From an uncultured Paraprevotella sp. (GTDB lineage: Bacteria > Bacteroidota > Bacteroidia > Bacteroidales > Bacteroidaceae), in NCBI GenBank assembly GCA_944321565.1, contig CALULT010000004.1, forward strand, positions 38,369 to 102,368: 64,000 bases of DNA, written 5' to 3'. The translations under genes were made by a program, and so were the position numbers. Positions 55,199 to 62,845 of the stretch are shown in pieces. Numbering within the stretch: position 1 is the stretch's first letter; every line of letters begins with the position of its first letter. The notes beneath the pieces are model-generated. The model was given only the letters and a program-made list of their open reading frames with translations, did no database searches and was not told the origin of the DNA.

Positions 55199-56202
55199 AG
55201 CCGATTTACCGTAACCTTTTCTTGGCCGTCGGTGTAGCGGCTATTGTGATTATGCTTTGCACGTCGGATATTTCCTACGGGGAGATGTGGGACAATGTCC
55301 GGCGGGCGGGTTATTGGTTTCCTGCAGTCATTTTGTTGTGGGTGTTCCTGTATTTGGCGAATGCTTGGTCGTGGGCGACTATTATCAACGATGGCGAGGC
55401 ACCCAAGGTGCCTTTCATGCGGATTTATAAATACACGATCAGCGGTTACGCGCTGAATTATGTCACACCAGTGGGACTGCTGGGCGGGGAACCTTACCGC
55501 ATCATGGAACTGACGCCGTATGTGGGAGCTGCAAAAGCCACGTCGAGCGTGATCCTGTATGCCATGATGCATATTTTCTCACATTTCTGTTTTTGGTCGT
55601 TCTCCATTCTGCTCTATTTGCTGCTGTATGGGCGTGGCATGTCGGCGGGGATGGCTGTTTTTTTGGCAATTTGCGCGGTGTTTTGTGGAATCGGCATTTA
55701 TTTTTTCCTGAAAGGTTATAAGAATGGCTTGGCAATGAAAGCGTTGCGCTTTTTTGCCCATATTCCCGGGTTGAAACCGCGCTTGCATCGTTTCATTGAT
55801 GCGAAAGAAGAGGCCATCCGGAAGGTGGATAGCCAGATTGCGGCCTTGCATGCCCAGCGCAAGTCCACGTTCTATCTGTCGTTGCTCATTGAGTTCGGGG
55901 TGCGCGTGGCTGGTTGTCTTGAAATCCAGTTCATCCTGTTGATTCTGACCGACCACGTGTCTTTTTGGAACTGTGTGTTGATTCAGGCGTTCACGTCTTT
56001 GTTCGCCAATCTGTTTTTCTTTATTCCGATGGGTGTCGGGGCACGCGAGGGCGGGTTTGCCTTGGCGGTTGGCGGACTTTCCCTGGCCGGTGCCTACGGG
56101 GTCTATACCAGTTTGATTGTCCGTTTGCGCGAGTTGGTGTGGACGGCAATAGGTTTGTTGTTGATTAAGGTGGGCAATAAGCCGGTGGGCGTAGCGCAGT
56201 GA
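55195..56202 (+). CDS. YbhN/LPG-synthase-type flippase-like membrane protein (UPF0104)
   Basis: This 335-residue protein has about eight hydrophobic segments. Family blocks are YKYTISGYALNYVTPVGLLGGEPYRIMEL and, near the C-terminus, FIPMGVGAREGGFALAVGGL. This is the lysylphosphatidylglycerol synthase transmembrane (UPF0104) family without the catalytic domain; members are thought to move lipids or lipid-linked substrates. It is translationally coupled to pdxA by a 4-base overlap; no functional link is evident. Confidence 0.88.
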   Translation: MKPIYRNLFLAVGVAAIVIMLCTSDISYGEMWDNVRRAGYWFPAVILLWVFLYLANAWSWATIINDGEAPKVPFMRIYKYTISGYALNYVTPVGLLGGEPYRIMELTPYVGAAKATSSVILYAMMHIFSHFCFWSFSILLYLLLYGRGMSAGMAVFLAICAVFCGIGIYFFLKGYKNGLAMKALRFFAHIPGLKPRLHRFIDAKEEAIRKVDSQIAALHAQRKSTFYLSLLIEFGVRVAGCLEIQFILLILTDHVSFWNCVLIQAFTSLFANLFFFIPMGVGAREGGFALAVGGLSLAGAYGVYTSLIVRLRELVWTAIGLLLIKVGNKPVGVAQ

Positions 56203-56258
56203 GACGTATATTTTCTTAAATTTATCGCAGGTTATGCCTGCACCACAGATTTTTTATG

Positions 56259-56266
56259 TAATTTTG
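56259..56266 (+). promoter_or_regulatory. -7 element before the sigma-54 activator gene
   Basis: TAATTTTG; the ATG is 29 bases further, preceded by a strong AGGAGG ribosome-binding site at 56284-56289. No clear -33 box. Confidence 0.5.
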
Positions 56267-56295
56267 TCCACTATCGAAATTTGTAGGAGGAATAT

Positions 56296-57537
56296 ATGAA
56301 CACATCCGACGTTCAGGCACAGAAAAGGAGATATGGCATCGTGGGCAATTCGGAAGGATTGAACCATGCCGTGGATATTGCCTTGCAGGTGGCAAAGACG
56401 GATTTGTCTGTGCTGATTACCGGAGAAAGCGGAGTGGGCAAGGAAATCATTCCGCGCATCATTCACGACAACAGTTTGCGGAAAACGAAAAAGTATTTTG
56501 CCGTGAACTGTGGTTCCATTCCCGAAGGTACTATTGATTCCGAGCTCTTTGGGCATGAGAAAGGAGCGTTTACCGGTGCCATAGGGGAACGTGAAGGATA
56601 TTTCGGTGCGGCAAACGGAGGCACGTTGTTCCTGGACGAGGTGGGGGAGTTGCCGTTGGCCACCCAGGCTCGTTTGTTGCGTGTGTTGGAGTCGGGGGAA
56701 TACATCCGTGTGGGGTCGAGTGACGTGCGCAAGACTGATGTGCGCATCGTGGCGGCCACGAACGTCAACATGGCGCAGGCCATCCGTGACGGCCGCTTCC
56801 GCGAGGATTTGTTTTATCGGCTGAACACGATTCCCATCAAGATGCCCGCCCTGCGCGAGCGGGGCAGCGACGTGGTGCTCCTGTTCAAGAAGTTTGCCAT
56901 GGACACGGCGGAGAAATATAATATGCCTGAGCCGGTGGAACTGACGGAAGCAGCACAAGAGAAGTTGAAGAAATACCCATGGCCGGGCAATGTGCGGCAG
57001 TTGAAGAACGTGACGGAGCAGATTTCTATTTTGTCGCCAGACCGGACAATCACGCCGGAAATTTTGGCCGAGTATATTCCCGACGACCCCATTTCCCACG
57101 ACATTGTGCCTTTGGCGGCCAAACGCAATGAGACGCACAGCTTTGAGAATGAACGCGAGTTGCTTTACAAGATTCTCTTCGATTTGCGTAATGATGTCAC
57201 AGAGCTGAAGAAATTGGTGCATGCCCAACAGGCGGGAAATGACATGCCCGTGGTGCAAGCCCCTCAGGTTCCGGCCGAACGTCCGGTGGCTTACTACCGC
57301 CCGGACATGGCTTATCCGGCTCATCGTTCGGAGAGTAAAGGTGATGAGGATTTTCAAACGCCGGAGGAGTACGTGGAAGAAACGGTTTCGTTGAACGATG
57401 TGGAACGGCAGATGATTGTGAAGGCCTTGGAGAGAAACAAGGGCCGGCGGCGGAAAGCCGCAGCCGACCTGCACATATCGGAACGTACGCTATATCGTAA
57501 AATCAAAGAGTATGGGTTGGATAAAGAAGATGAGTAA
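56296..57537 (+). CDS. Sigma-54-interacting transcriptional activator (no receiver domain)
   Basis: This 413-residue bacterial enhancer-binding protein begins almost at once with its AAA+ domain: Walker A GESGVGKE (residues 43-50), the sigma-54 loop GAFTGA (90-95) and Walker B TLFLDEVGELP (110-120). The C-terminus (about 365-413) is a Fis-type helix-turn-helix (ERNKGRRRKAAADLHISERT). It lacks an N-terminal receiver or sensor domain, so control must be through binding partners or expression level. The following lptE start lies inside its last codons. Confidence 0.94.
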   Translation: MNTSDVQAQKRRYGIVGNSEGLNHAVDIALQVAKTDLSVLITGESGVGKEIIPRIIHDNSLRKTKKYFAVNCGSIPEGTIDSELFGHEKGAFTGAIGEREGYFGAANGGTLFLDEVGELPLATQARLLRVLESGEYIRVGSSDVRKTDVRIVAATNVNMAQAIRDGRFREDLFYRLNTIPIKMPALRERGSDVVLLFKKFAMDTAEKYNMPEPVELTEAAQEKLKKYPWPGNVRQLKNVTEQISILSPDRTITPEILAEYIPDDPISHDIVPLAAKRNETHSFENERELLYKILFDLRNDVTELKKLVHAQQAGNDMPVVQAPQVPAERPVAYYRPDMAYPAHRSESKGDEDFQTPEEYVEETVSLNDVERQMIVKALERNKGRRRKAAADLHISERTLYRKIKEYGLDKEDE

Positions 57538-58039
57538 ATGGGCTTGGGCAGGGGGGCTTTGTGTGGCTTTCTTACTGACGGCCTGCACCATTTCTTATAA
57601 ATTCAATGGCGCGTCCATTGATTATACGAAGACGAAAACGATTCAAATCTCACAGTTTCCCATTCGTTCGGCATACGTGTGGGCGCCAATGCAGGCTATT
57701 TTTAATAATGAATTGACGGATGTCTATGCGCGGCAGACCAAGCTGACGCAGGTGAATCGTAACGGCGACCTTCAGTTGTCGGGCGAGATTGTGGAATACA
57801 GCCAGTTCAACAAGGCGGTGTCTGCAGATGGCTATTCGGCGCAGACACAGCTGAAAATGACGGTGAATGTCCGTTTCGTGAACAATGCCAATCATGATGA
57901 GGATTTCGAGCAACGGTTCAGTGCCACTACGCAATACGACTCTTCGCAACAGCTGACCGCGGTGCAGGAAGAGTTGGTCACACAGATGGTGGAGGACATT
58001 GTGGACCAGATATTCAATGCCACGGTGGCTAATTGGTGA
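57530..58039 (+). CDS. lptE: LptE-family LPS-assembly lipoprotein
   Basis: The product is about 169 residues from MSKWAWAGGLCVAFLLTACT (an ATG 18 bases earlier is also possible). The lipobox LTAC predicts an outer-membrane lipoprotein. The core (CTISYKFNGASIDYTKTKTI, LQLSGEIVEYSQFNKAVS, then a C-terminal helix) resembles Bacteroidetes LptE, partner of LptD in lipopolysaccharide insertion. It overlaps the sigma-54 activator gene by a few bases and precedes a TPR-like gene and secG, a frequent order in the class. Confidence 0.85.
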   Translation: MSKWAWAGGLCVAFLLTACTISYKFNGASIDYTKTKTIQISQFPIRSAYVWAPMQAIFNNELTDVYARQTKLTQVNRNGDLQLSGEIVEYSQFNKAVSADGYSAQTQLKMTVNVRFVNNANHDEDFEQRFSATTQYDSSQQLTAVQEELVTQMVEDIVDQIFNATVANW

Positions 58040-58065
58040 CCGTTTCGCATCTTTTTTGAACAGTT

Positions 58066-58809
58066 ATGGAGTTGAATTTGGCCGATTATATCAAGCATCC
58101 TGAAACCTTGGACGAGAGTTCGTTGGAGCGTTTGCGCAAGCTGGTGGAGGATTATCCTTTTTTCCAGCCTGCCCGTTTGCTTTATTTGCGGAATCTCTAC
58201 CAATTGCACGATGCGGCTTTCGACCGGGAGTTGCGCCGTGCGGCCTTTTTCCTTCCGGACCGCGCCGCACTCTTTCTTTTGATTGAAGGAGTGAACTACC
58301 GTTTGGAGCCTGTGAAGAAACATCAACCGGTGGCTGAGACGGAGGAAGGTGAAAAGGACCGCACTTATTCCTTGATTGATAATTTTCTCGCAAACTTGCC
58401 TCAGGAAAAGAGCTGCAGGCCGAAGCCGGTGGATGCTTCTACGGACTATATGGCCTATCTGATGCAGAGTGAAGAAGTTCCGGTAACCATCACTTCCGTT
58501 CCAAAGATGCAACATCAAGACTTGATTGACGATTTCATCGGACAGGGTGACAAACGAATTGTCTTGGCGGACGTGCCGGACGAGGATTTGCAGTCGCCGG
58601 ATTTGACAACCGATAACGGAGAAGACGGCGAAGAAGACTATTTCACCGAAACTTTGGCCAAAATTTATATAAAACAAGGCCGATATATGAAGGCAATGGA
58701 AATAATCCGGCGATTAAGTTTGAAATATCCAAAAAAAAACCGTTACTTTGCAGACCAAATACGTTTTTTGGAGAAATTGATTATAAATAATAAAAATAAA
58801 AACTTGTAG
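58066..58809 (+). CDS. Conserved Bacteroidetes protein with TPR-like C-terminal helix pair
   Basis: This 247-residue soluble protein has no signal peptide. The N-terminal half (LADYIKHPETLDESSLERLR, LVEDYPFFQPARLLYLRNL) is helical. The end (SETLAKIYIKQGRYMKAMEI, then IRRLSLKYPKKNRYFADQI) reads like one TPR hairpin. The middle is acidic and variable. I know of no assigned function. It sits between lptE and secG, 3 bases before the latter, so a role near the envelope secretion genes is possible. Confidence 0.8.
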   Translation: MELNLADYIKHPETLDESSLERLRKLVEDYPFFQPARLLYLRNLYQLHDAAFDRELRRAAFFLPDRAALFLLIEGVNYRLEPVKKHQPVAETEEGEKDRTYSLIDNFLANLPQEKSCRPKPVDASTDYMAYLMQSEEVPVTITSVPKMQHQDLIDDFIGQGDKRIVLADVPDEDLQSPDLTTDNGEDGEEDYFTETLAKIYIKQGRYMKAMEIIRRLSLKYPKKNRYFADQIRFLEKLIINNKNKNL

Positions 58810-58812
58810 AAA

Positions 58813-59211
58813 ATGTACACAGTATTGGTTATCCTTATCGTTGTGCTTGCGATTTTGATGTGTTTCATTGTGCTCATTCAGGAGTCTAAAGGAGGCGGGC
58901 TGGCTTCCAGCTTCTCTGCTTCGAACCAAATTATGGGTGTGCGCAAGACAACTGACTTAGTGGAGAAAATCACATGGGGATTGGCTGCGGGCATGGTCGT
59001 GTTGAGTGTGCTCTCGGTGTATTTCATTCCCAAAATGGTGACCGAAGAATCGGCCATGATGAAAGCGGCCACGGAACAGAAGGCGGTAAATTCCAACAAC
59101 CTGCCGGGTTTTGGAACCAGCCAACCCCAGCAACAGAATGCCCCCGCCGGACAGACAAACGCTCCTGCCCAGGGTGCAACAAGTGCGCCTGCATCGCAGC
59201 CTGCCCAATAA
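58813..59211 (+). CDS. secG: Preprotein translocase subunit SecG
   Basis: This 132-residue protein has two transmembrane helices (YTVLVILIVVLAILMCFIVL and GLAAGMVVLSVLSVYFI) separated by the conserved loop QESKGGGLASSFSASNQIMG, the hallmark of SecG. A Pro/Gln/Ala-rich tail is common in this group. It assists SecYE in protein export. A terminator follows at 59242-59277. Confidence 0.95.
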   Translation: MYTVLVILIVVLAILMCFIVLIQESKGGGLASSFSASNQIMGVRKTTDLVEKITWGLAAGMVVLSVLSVYFIPKMVTEESAMMKAATEQKAVNSNNLPGFGTSQPQQQNAPAGQTNAPAQGATSAPASQPAQ

Positions 59212-59241
59212 AAAGGGGTATCCTATAAAAGATATTGTTGT

Positions 59242-59277
59242 AAAAGCCGGGGACATCGTGACATGTTCCCGGCTTTT
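59242..59277 (+). terminator. Terminator of the lptE-secG operon
   Basis: AAAAGCCGGGGACAT (59242-59256) pairs with ATGTTCCCGGCTTTT (59263-59277), one G-T pair, 6-base loop, ending in TTTT. Confidence 0.85.
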
Positions 59278-59488
59278 GCGCGTGATGTTGCGGGAAAGGC
59301 GGTTGATGGAGTTGAGAAATGAACGTGTTTGTTATTATCTGTGTATATTCTATTCTTTTATTGTCCTCACCGTGGCGATGCTTCTTAGGGCGGGGCTACG
59401 GAGCGGGAGCCGTCTGTGCCAAAGGTCAATTTTTGCCGTCTGCGGCAGTTGGCAAGGATTCCCTGGCAACTGAATTCTGGCTTAATCC
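59278..59488. other. Gene-free spacer
   Basis: No supported ORF, promoter or hairpin seen between the secG terminator and repeat copy B. Confidence 0.5.
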
Positions 59489-59950
59489 GGAACAGTTCGC
59501 ATTTTGGGGGATTTAACACTAATGGAAAACGAATTGAGGCAATTGGGTGGCGCAGAGTTCCTGCGTTTACAAATTTCTGAATATCGGCAGTCAAAGCCGA
59601 CAGGAATGAACTGTCCCGCCTCGCAGGGGGACGAGCCCCGAAGGGGCGGAGGGGCTCACACCCACGGGGGCGTAACGCCCCTTCTGTTCGCCGTGCGGCG
59701 GCCATAATGCCGTTTTGTTTCCCTTGCGGCGGCCATAATGGCCGTTTTGTTTTCCTTGCTGGGTCGTAACGACCCTTTTGTTTCCCTTGCGGAATGATAC
59801 GTGGATGGGAAACCCCTCCGGCTCTTCGAGCCACCTCCCCTGCAAGGCGGAGGTGTTTTTCTCCGCACGGGCAAGTGACGGGAAGCAGGGCATTTGATTA
59901 CAAACGAATATTCGTCAGTTGTTAAATCCACAAGATTAGGAACAGTTTCC
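59489..59950 (-). mobile_element. Palindrome-rich repeat element, copy B (MITE-like)
   Basis: This is the inverted copy of 26399-26833, 462 bases. Ends GGAACAGTTC (59489) and, from the other side, GGAAACTGTTC (59950) with GGATTTAA inside both. The hairpin array (59666-59791) has four ~30-base units: GGGGCGTAACGCCCC, a damaged CGGCCATAATGCCG, CGGCCATAATGGCCG (59730-59744) and GGGTCGTAACGACCC (59761-59775). One more unit than copy A explains most of the length difference. It abuts an Abi-family gene remnant, whose reading frame runs into it. Confidence 0.7.
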
Positions 59951-60156
59951 TTCTTAGGGAGTTGAGGTTTCAACGGAAAACGCCTATTCCAAACACGGGC
60001 ATGGTGAGCAATACAATTACGCAAGACGGCTGCACATTTAATCCAACTTCCCAAATACAGGTGCTGGGGCAAATCAAAATCTCGTGCGATTTGTTTCTTT
60101 ATTGCCGTGTCGGACAAATTGCAGTACTTAGACAAAGTTTCGTGTATTCCATAAAC
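59951..60156 (-). pseudogene. Abi-family (abortive infection) gene remnant
   Basis: Just after an in-frame TAG (60157-60159) the minus frame reads VYGIHETLSKYCNLSDTAIK and continues DLPQHLYLGSWIKCAAVLRN, then CIAHHARVWNRRFPLKPQLP. The RN-x-x-AHH-x-R-x-W-N block is the conserved core of Abi_2-type (AbiD/AbiF-like) proteins. The N-terminal half is missing, and the frame runs directly into repeat copy B at 59950. Only about 65 residues survive. Whether the repeat caused the break by insertion or the junction arose by deletion is unclear. Confidence 0.75.
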
Positions 60157-60410
60157 CTATATAAAGCAAAAGTTCCGTCCTGGTACGCTGTTCTACGGGA
60201 AGCGTGGCGGGATTTGTTGCTGCAAAGATGCAACAACTATCCCATACCGCCAAACTTTTATCACAAAAAGCCTTCATCTTCTTTCCTCTCGTTTTGTGTC
60301 CCAATCTTGCAGGAACGAGCGACGGACTAAGAGGAGGATTGAGAGGACGGAAAAGACGGATACGCAGGACAGGAGGATGGCATATCCGCCGGGACGGTGT
60401 GGAGAGGGAA

Positions 60411-60705
60411 TTATAGACGGGTCATGTCAAAATACATCAGACGGGTGTGCTTGTCTTCATCATCAGGCTGCAAAAGGGTAAAGTCGTTTTTATCGTAGAA
60501 CGGAATGGCAGACAGATAAGCATCTACCGTCAAAAAACGGAATATGGAATAAGTGGTTTCTGCCTCCAGTATGAATTTCAACGTGGTCATCAATTCGCTG
60601 CCTATCCCTGAATGGCGGTAAGCCAACGAAAAAGCCATTCAAGTCGGCATCGCCGCAGTCGAATGGCTTTAATTCATAATCCTCGGTCAGTTGTATCAAA
60701 TCCAT
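60411..60705 (-). pseudogene. GNAT acetyltransferase (toxin-type) with internal deletion
   Basis: The start (ATG 60705) encodes MDLIQLTEDYELKPFDCGDA, the usual N-terminus of short GNAT proteins paired with antitoxins. After about 25 residues the sequence jumps, in a different frame, to YRHSGIGSELMTTLKFILEA and SIFRFLTVDAYLSAIPFYDK, the acetyl-CoA-binding and C-terminal part, ending at 60411. About 70-80 central residues and the frame are lost. The upstream small ORF overlaps its start by 10 bases, so the pair once formed an operon. Confidence 0.75.
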
Positions 60706-60870
60706 GGCTTTTTCTCGATTTTAATGTTTACCTTACTCATGAATGATTCATACTGCCTGCGCATTTCCTCCCGTCTTTCCTTGCTTAAAGGCTTGGCCTC
60801 ACGAATCTCTTTTTCGAAACGTAAAGCGTCTTTCCCGTAAAGCACGGGGGGCTCTGATTGCTCTTGCCAT
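60696..60870 (-). pseudogene. Small antitoxin-like gene with a homopolymer frameshift
   Basis: An ATG at 60870 with AGGAGG seven bases ahead begins MARAIRAP; the frame then fails. Past a run of six G on the plus strand (60846-60851; six C on the coding strand) the conserved part continues in another frame: VLYGKDALRFEKEIREAKPL, then KERREEMRRQYESFMSKV, to the stop at 60696. Loss of one base in the run would restore a 57-residue protein. It precedes a broken GNAT gene and resembles small partners of GNAT toxins; the family assignment is inferred from context. Confidence 0.6.
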
Positions 60871-61123
60871 AATCTGCCTCCTTTCTCTGTTGATTTACAA
60901 CGCAAATGTAATGCTTTTTCCTAAGATGCCGTCTTCCTCCTCGCACAAATCTTTCAAAGGATGTTCCCTTTTTTATTCATTCGTGCCACCCGAGGCCATG
61001 AGCCTCCGTCCATTGTCCGGCATCCATATCGATTTCACCGCCCCCCATTTGTTCAGAGCATTACGCGGCCTGCCGATACAGCCGCCCTGCGCACTCGCGG
61101 GTCGGCTGCACCCAATTCCCGCC

Positions 61124-61558
61124 TTAGCCCAACGGATTTTCCGTTTCGTCCTCGCCCGGCTCGGTGGCAGTGCCGCCGCCCGTGGAAGCCTTCACGGCGC
61201 TGCGGTCGATGCTCAACTCTACCGCATTGGCGGCATCGCGCATCTTCTGCTTGGGGATGAAGACGATTTTCGGGGTTTTGAGGGCGTCATTCACCGTGAC
61301 TTCCGCTGCCGAGTCCATCATCTTGGAGGGGACCACGAGGCGGAACGAGCCAAGCTCGGCCAGGTCAACGCTCATGCCCAGCGTCATGGCTTCGCACACC
61401 ACGTTGGAGAGGCTGACGAGGGCGTTCTTCACGTCGCCTTCGGACAGCGAGGCCTCGCGCACGATGCGCTCGCTGAGCATCTTGTTCGTGAAATACTGTT
61501 CTGTCTTGGGCTGGGCGAAATACACCGTCTGCCCCTTGCGCGTGCCTATCGGCTGCAC
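61124..61558 (-). CDS. HU-like (HU-HIG) DNA-binding protein, copy 1
   Basis: This protein of about 144 residues has the Bacteroidetes-type HU fold: TKMLSERIVREASLSEGDVK-like helices, then MSVDLAELGSFRLVVPSKMM and the DNA-binding arm KTPKIVFIPKQKMRDA. The tail is disordered and acidic. The only standard start in frame is GTG 61558. Upstream codons (RYEQRQFEIKSK) also look like genuine HU N-terminus, but no ATG precedes the in-frame stop, so the start is uncertain. An identical protein is encoded at 63033-63467. These proteins bind DNA, often near surface-polysaccharide or mobile loci. Confidence 0.85.
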   Translation of the reverse strand: MQPIGTRKGQTVYFAQPKTEQYFTNKMLSERIVREASLSEGDVKNALVSLSNVVCEAMTLGMSVDLAELGSFRLVVPSKMMDSAAEVTVNDALKTPKIVFIPKQKMRDAANAVELSIDRSAVKASTGGGTATEPGEDETENPLG

Positions 61559-61646
61559 TTTCGATTTGATTTCAAACTGTCTCTGTTCATATCTTTAAAT
61601 TATTACTTATCATCCATCTATGTGCTCCGACAGGCTGGAAAACAAG

Positions 61647-61685
61647 CGTCCCGCCCTTCTCCACGGTGGGGAGAGGGGCGGGACG
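61647..61685 (-). terminator. Long GC-rich hairpin upstream of HU copy 1
   Basis: CGTCCCGCCC (61647-61656) pairs with GGGCGGGACG (61676-61685), with TCTCC/GGAGA pairing inside. On the minus strand CTTGTTTT follows. It separates the DUF3791/DUF3990 module from the HU gene and is duplicated at 63556-63594. Confidence 0.65.
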
Positions 61686-61688
61686 AAA

Positions 61689-61854
61689 TAACGGGTATAT
61701 GTCTTGTTCGTATTATTTTTCGTTGTCAATATCAAGTGCCAAATACACGAAGATATTTGTGTCAATGAGATAGCGCATACTTACATAGGAATGTTGGCCG
61801 TTAACAATCAGACTGCCTTTCAGCCGCTATCCGCCGGGAAGGTATTTTGACAGG
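61689..61854. other. Spacer between direct repeat copy 1 and the toxin-like module
   Basis: Contains TGTCAATGAGATAGCGCATAC-like fragments but no supported gene. Confidence 0.35.
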
Positions 61855-62073
61855 TCAAGCTATCTTTCCTGTAGTCAGTTCTTTTTCGAGGTATTCATAG
61901 ACATACGCCGTGCTTTGCGTGTAAAGCCCCGTGCGCGGGTTGGACAAGCGGTCGTAGGTGTCTGATGTATAGAGCGTGCGCATAGCCTCTTCCAGACTCA
62001 TACCCTGTTCTTCCATCAGCAGCAACACGATGTCCTTGGATATTTCTTCTATCATAAATGTCTCTTTCGTCAT
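61855..62073 (-). CDS. Small DUF3791-like protein (third gene of module)
   Basis: This 72-residue acidic helical protein (MIEEISKDIVLLLMEEQGMS, then LYTSDTYDRLSNPRTGLYTQ and STAYVYEYLEKELTTGKI) resembles small partners encoded with DUF3990 proteins. Start ATG 62073 overlaps the DUF3990 stop as ATGA. It may be an antitoxin or an accessory subunit. The role is inferred from gene order only. Confidence 0.7.
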   Translation of the reverse strand: MTKETFMIEEISKDIVLLLMEEQGMSLEEAMRTLYTSDTYDRLSNPRTGLYTQSTAYVYEYLEKELTTGKIA

Positions 62074-62558
62074 AGTGCTTCTGTTTTGGTTAAATAACGA
62101 ACAGCCTTCTCTGTACCGAAAAAGTACTGCATTGTCTGGCCTTTCATATATTTCAGTTCTTCCAGGAACTTGTCCATATCAATCAATCCGGAGACAAAAC
62201 GACGAATCTGATAACCTACCGCATCGTCGGCAATCGGTTCGATAACAATGTCGTAAGGATGTATCTGCATACGTGTGCGGTTACGCCGGTTCTTCAACAC
62301 AAACTCCGCCCATTCCTTGCTGTAACTCTGAAATTCAAGTATGCGCAGGCTGTTGTCATCAAGGCAGCCTGTATCGAATTCGTAAGCATTCAGCGTGGGA
62401 ACTCCCGTGCCCAACTGTTCGGTTTTCCGCTCTGCCAGCTCGCGGGCTTGTTCCTTGTCCGCCGATAGATAGAATCCGCATCCGAAGTCCTTGCCGACTT
62501 TGGAGAGGGAAAGGTCTATCCGTCCGATTTCCACGTTGGAGCCATGATACAATATCAT
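62070..62558 (-). CDS. DUF3990 protein, ADP-ribosyltransferase-like fold
   Basis: From ATG 62558 (chosen because it forms an ATGA overlap with the upstream stop) the 162-residue product begins MILYHGSNVEIGRIDLSLSK. The YHGS and DFGCGFYLSADKEQA blocks resemble the NAD-binding half of ADP-ribosyltransferase-like proteins, the usual description of DUF3990. The C-terminus (KGQTMQYFFGTEKAVRYL) is also family-like. Flanking small genes with overlapping starts suggest a toxin with bound partners, but activity is not shown. Confidence 0.8.
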   Translation of the reverse strand: MILYHGSNVEIGRIDLSLSKVGKDFGCGFYLSADKEQARELAERKTEQLGTGVPTLNAYEFDTGCLDDNSLRILEFQSYSKEWAEFVLKNRRNRTRMQIHPYDIVIEPIADDAVGYQIRRFVSGLIDMDKFLEELKYMKGQTMQYFFGTEKAVRYLTKTEAL

Positions 62559-62785
62559 ACCAGCGCCCCTCCTTTCCGATGGCAATAAGCGGTGAGGTCT
62601 TCCACCACATCCTCAAACGGGAGGGTATGCTCCACGTTATAGAAACGGTTTACAAAGTCAAGCCCTTTGAAACGCTCCAAGTAGCGGTATGCTTGAGCAT
62701 TGGTCAACGAATGCGCCGAAGCGAACTCGCTGATTACAGCAATGATATAGGCTATTTTAGCCTTGATTCCTTGGTCTATGTCCAT
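62555..62785 (-). CDS. DUF3791 protein (first gene of module)
   Basis: This 76-residue helical protein contains IAYIIAVISEFASAHSLTNA and QAYRYLERFKGLDFVNRFYN, matching DUF3791, a small family that precedes DUF3990 genes in Bacteroidetes and Firmicutes. Its stop overlaps the DUF3990 start as ATGA. The promoter -7 box is at 62813-62820. Candidate antitoxin by position. Confidence 0.75.
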   Translation of the reverse strand: MDIDQGIKAKIAYIIAVISEFASAHSLTNAQAYRYLERFKGLDFVNRFYNVEHTLPFEDVVEDLTAYCHRKGGALV

Positions 62786-62812
62786 TGTTCCCGGTCAGTT
62801 GGTTAATCGGGA

Positions 62813-62820
62813 CAAAGATA
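62813..62820 (-). promoter_or_regulatory. -7 element of the DUF3791/DUF3990 operon
   Basis: Minus-strand TATCTTTG, exact consensus, about 28 bases before the ATG at 62785. Confidence 0.6.
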
Positions 62821-62845
62821 CATTTTCTCTCTCAAAAAACATTCT

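Larger units (their letters stand above)
60937..61688. repeat. Direct repeat copy 1 (752 bases, contains HU-like gene)
   Basis: Near-identical to 62846-63597 at an offset of 1909 bases. I see only about six differences: four clustered at 61009-61015 (copy 1 CCATTGTC, copy 2 TTATAGCC), one in the hairpin stem near 61658, and one at the left end. The copies flank the three-gene DUF3791/DUF3990 module, so either a tandem duplication or an insertion between repeats is implied. Confidence 0.9.

Noticed and set aside
59656-60135. 159-residue minus-strand ORF as an intact gene
   Set aside because: Only the first ~60 residues are Abi-like; the rest is translated repeat copy B.
60743-61768. 341-residue plus-strand ORF over the HU region, and its twin at 62958-63674
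   Set aside because: Antisense shadow of the HU gene; present twice only because the DNA is duplicated.
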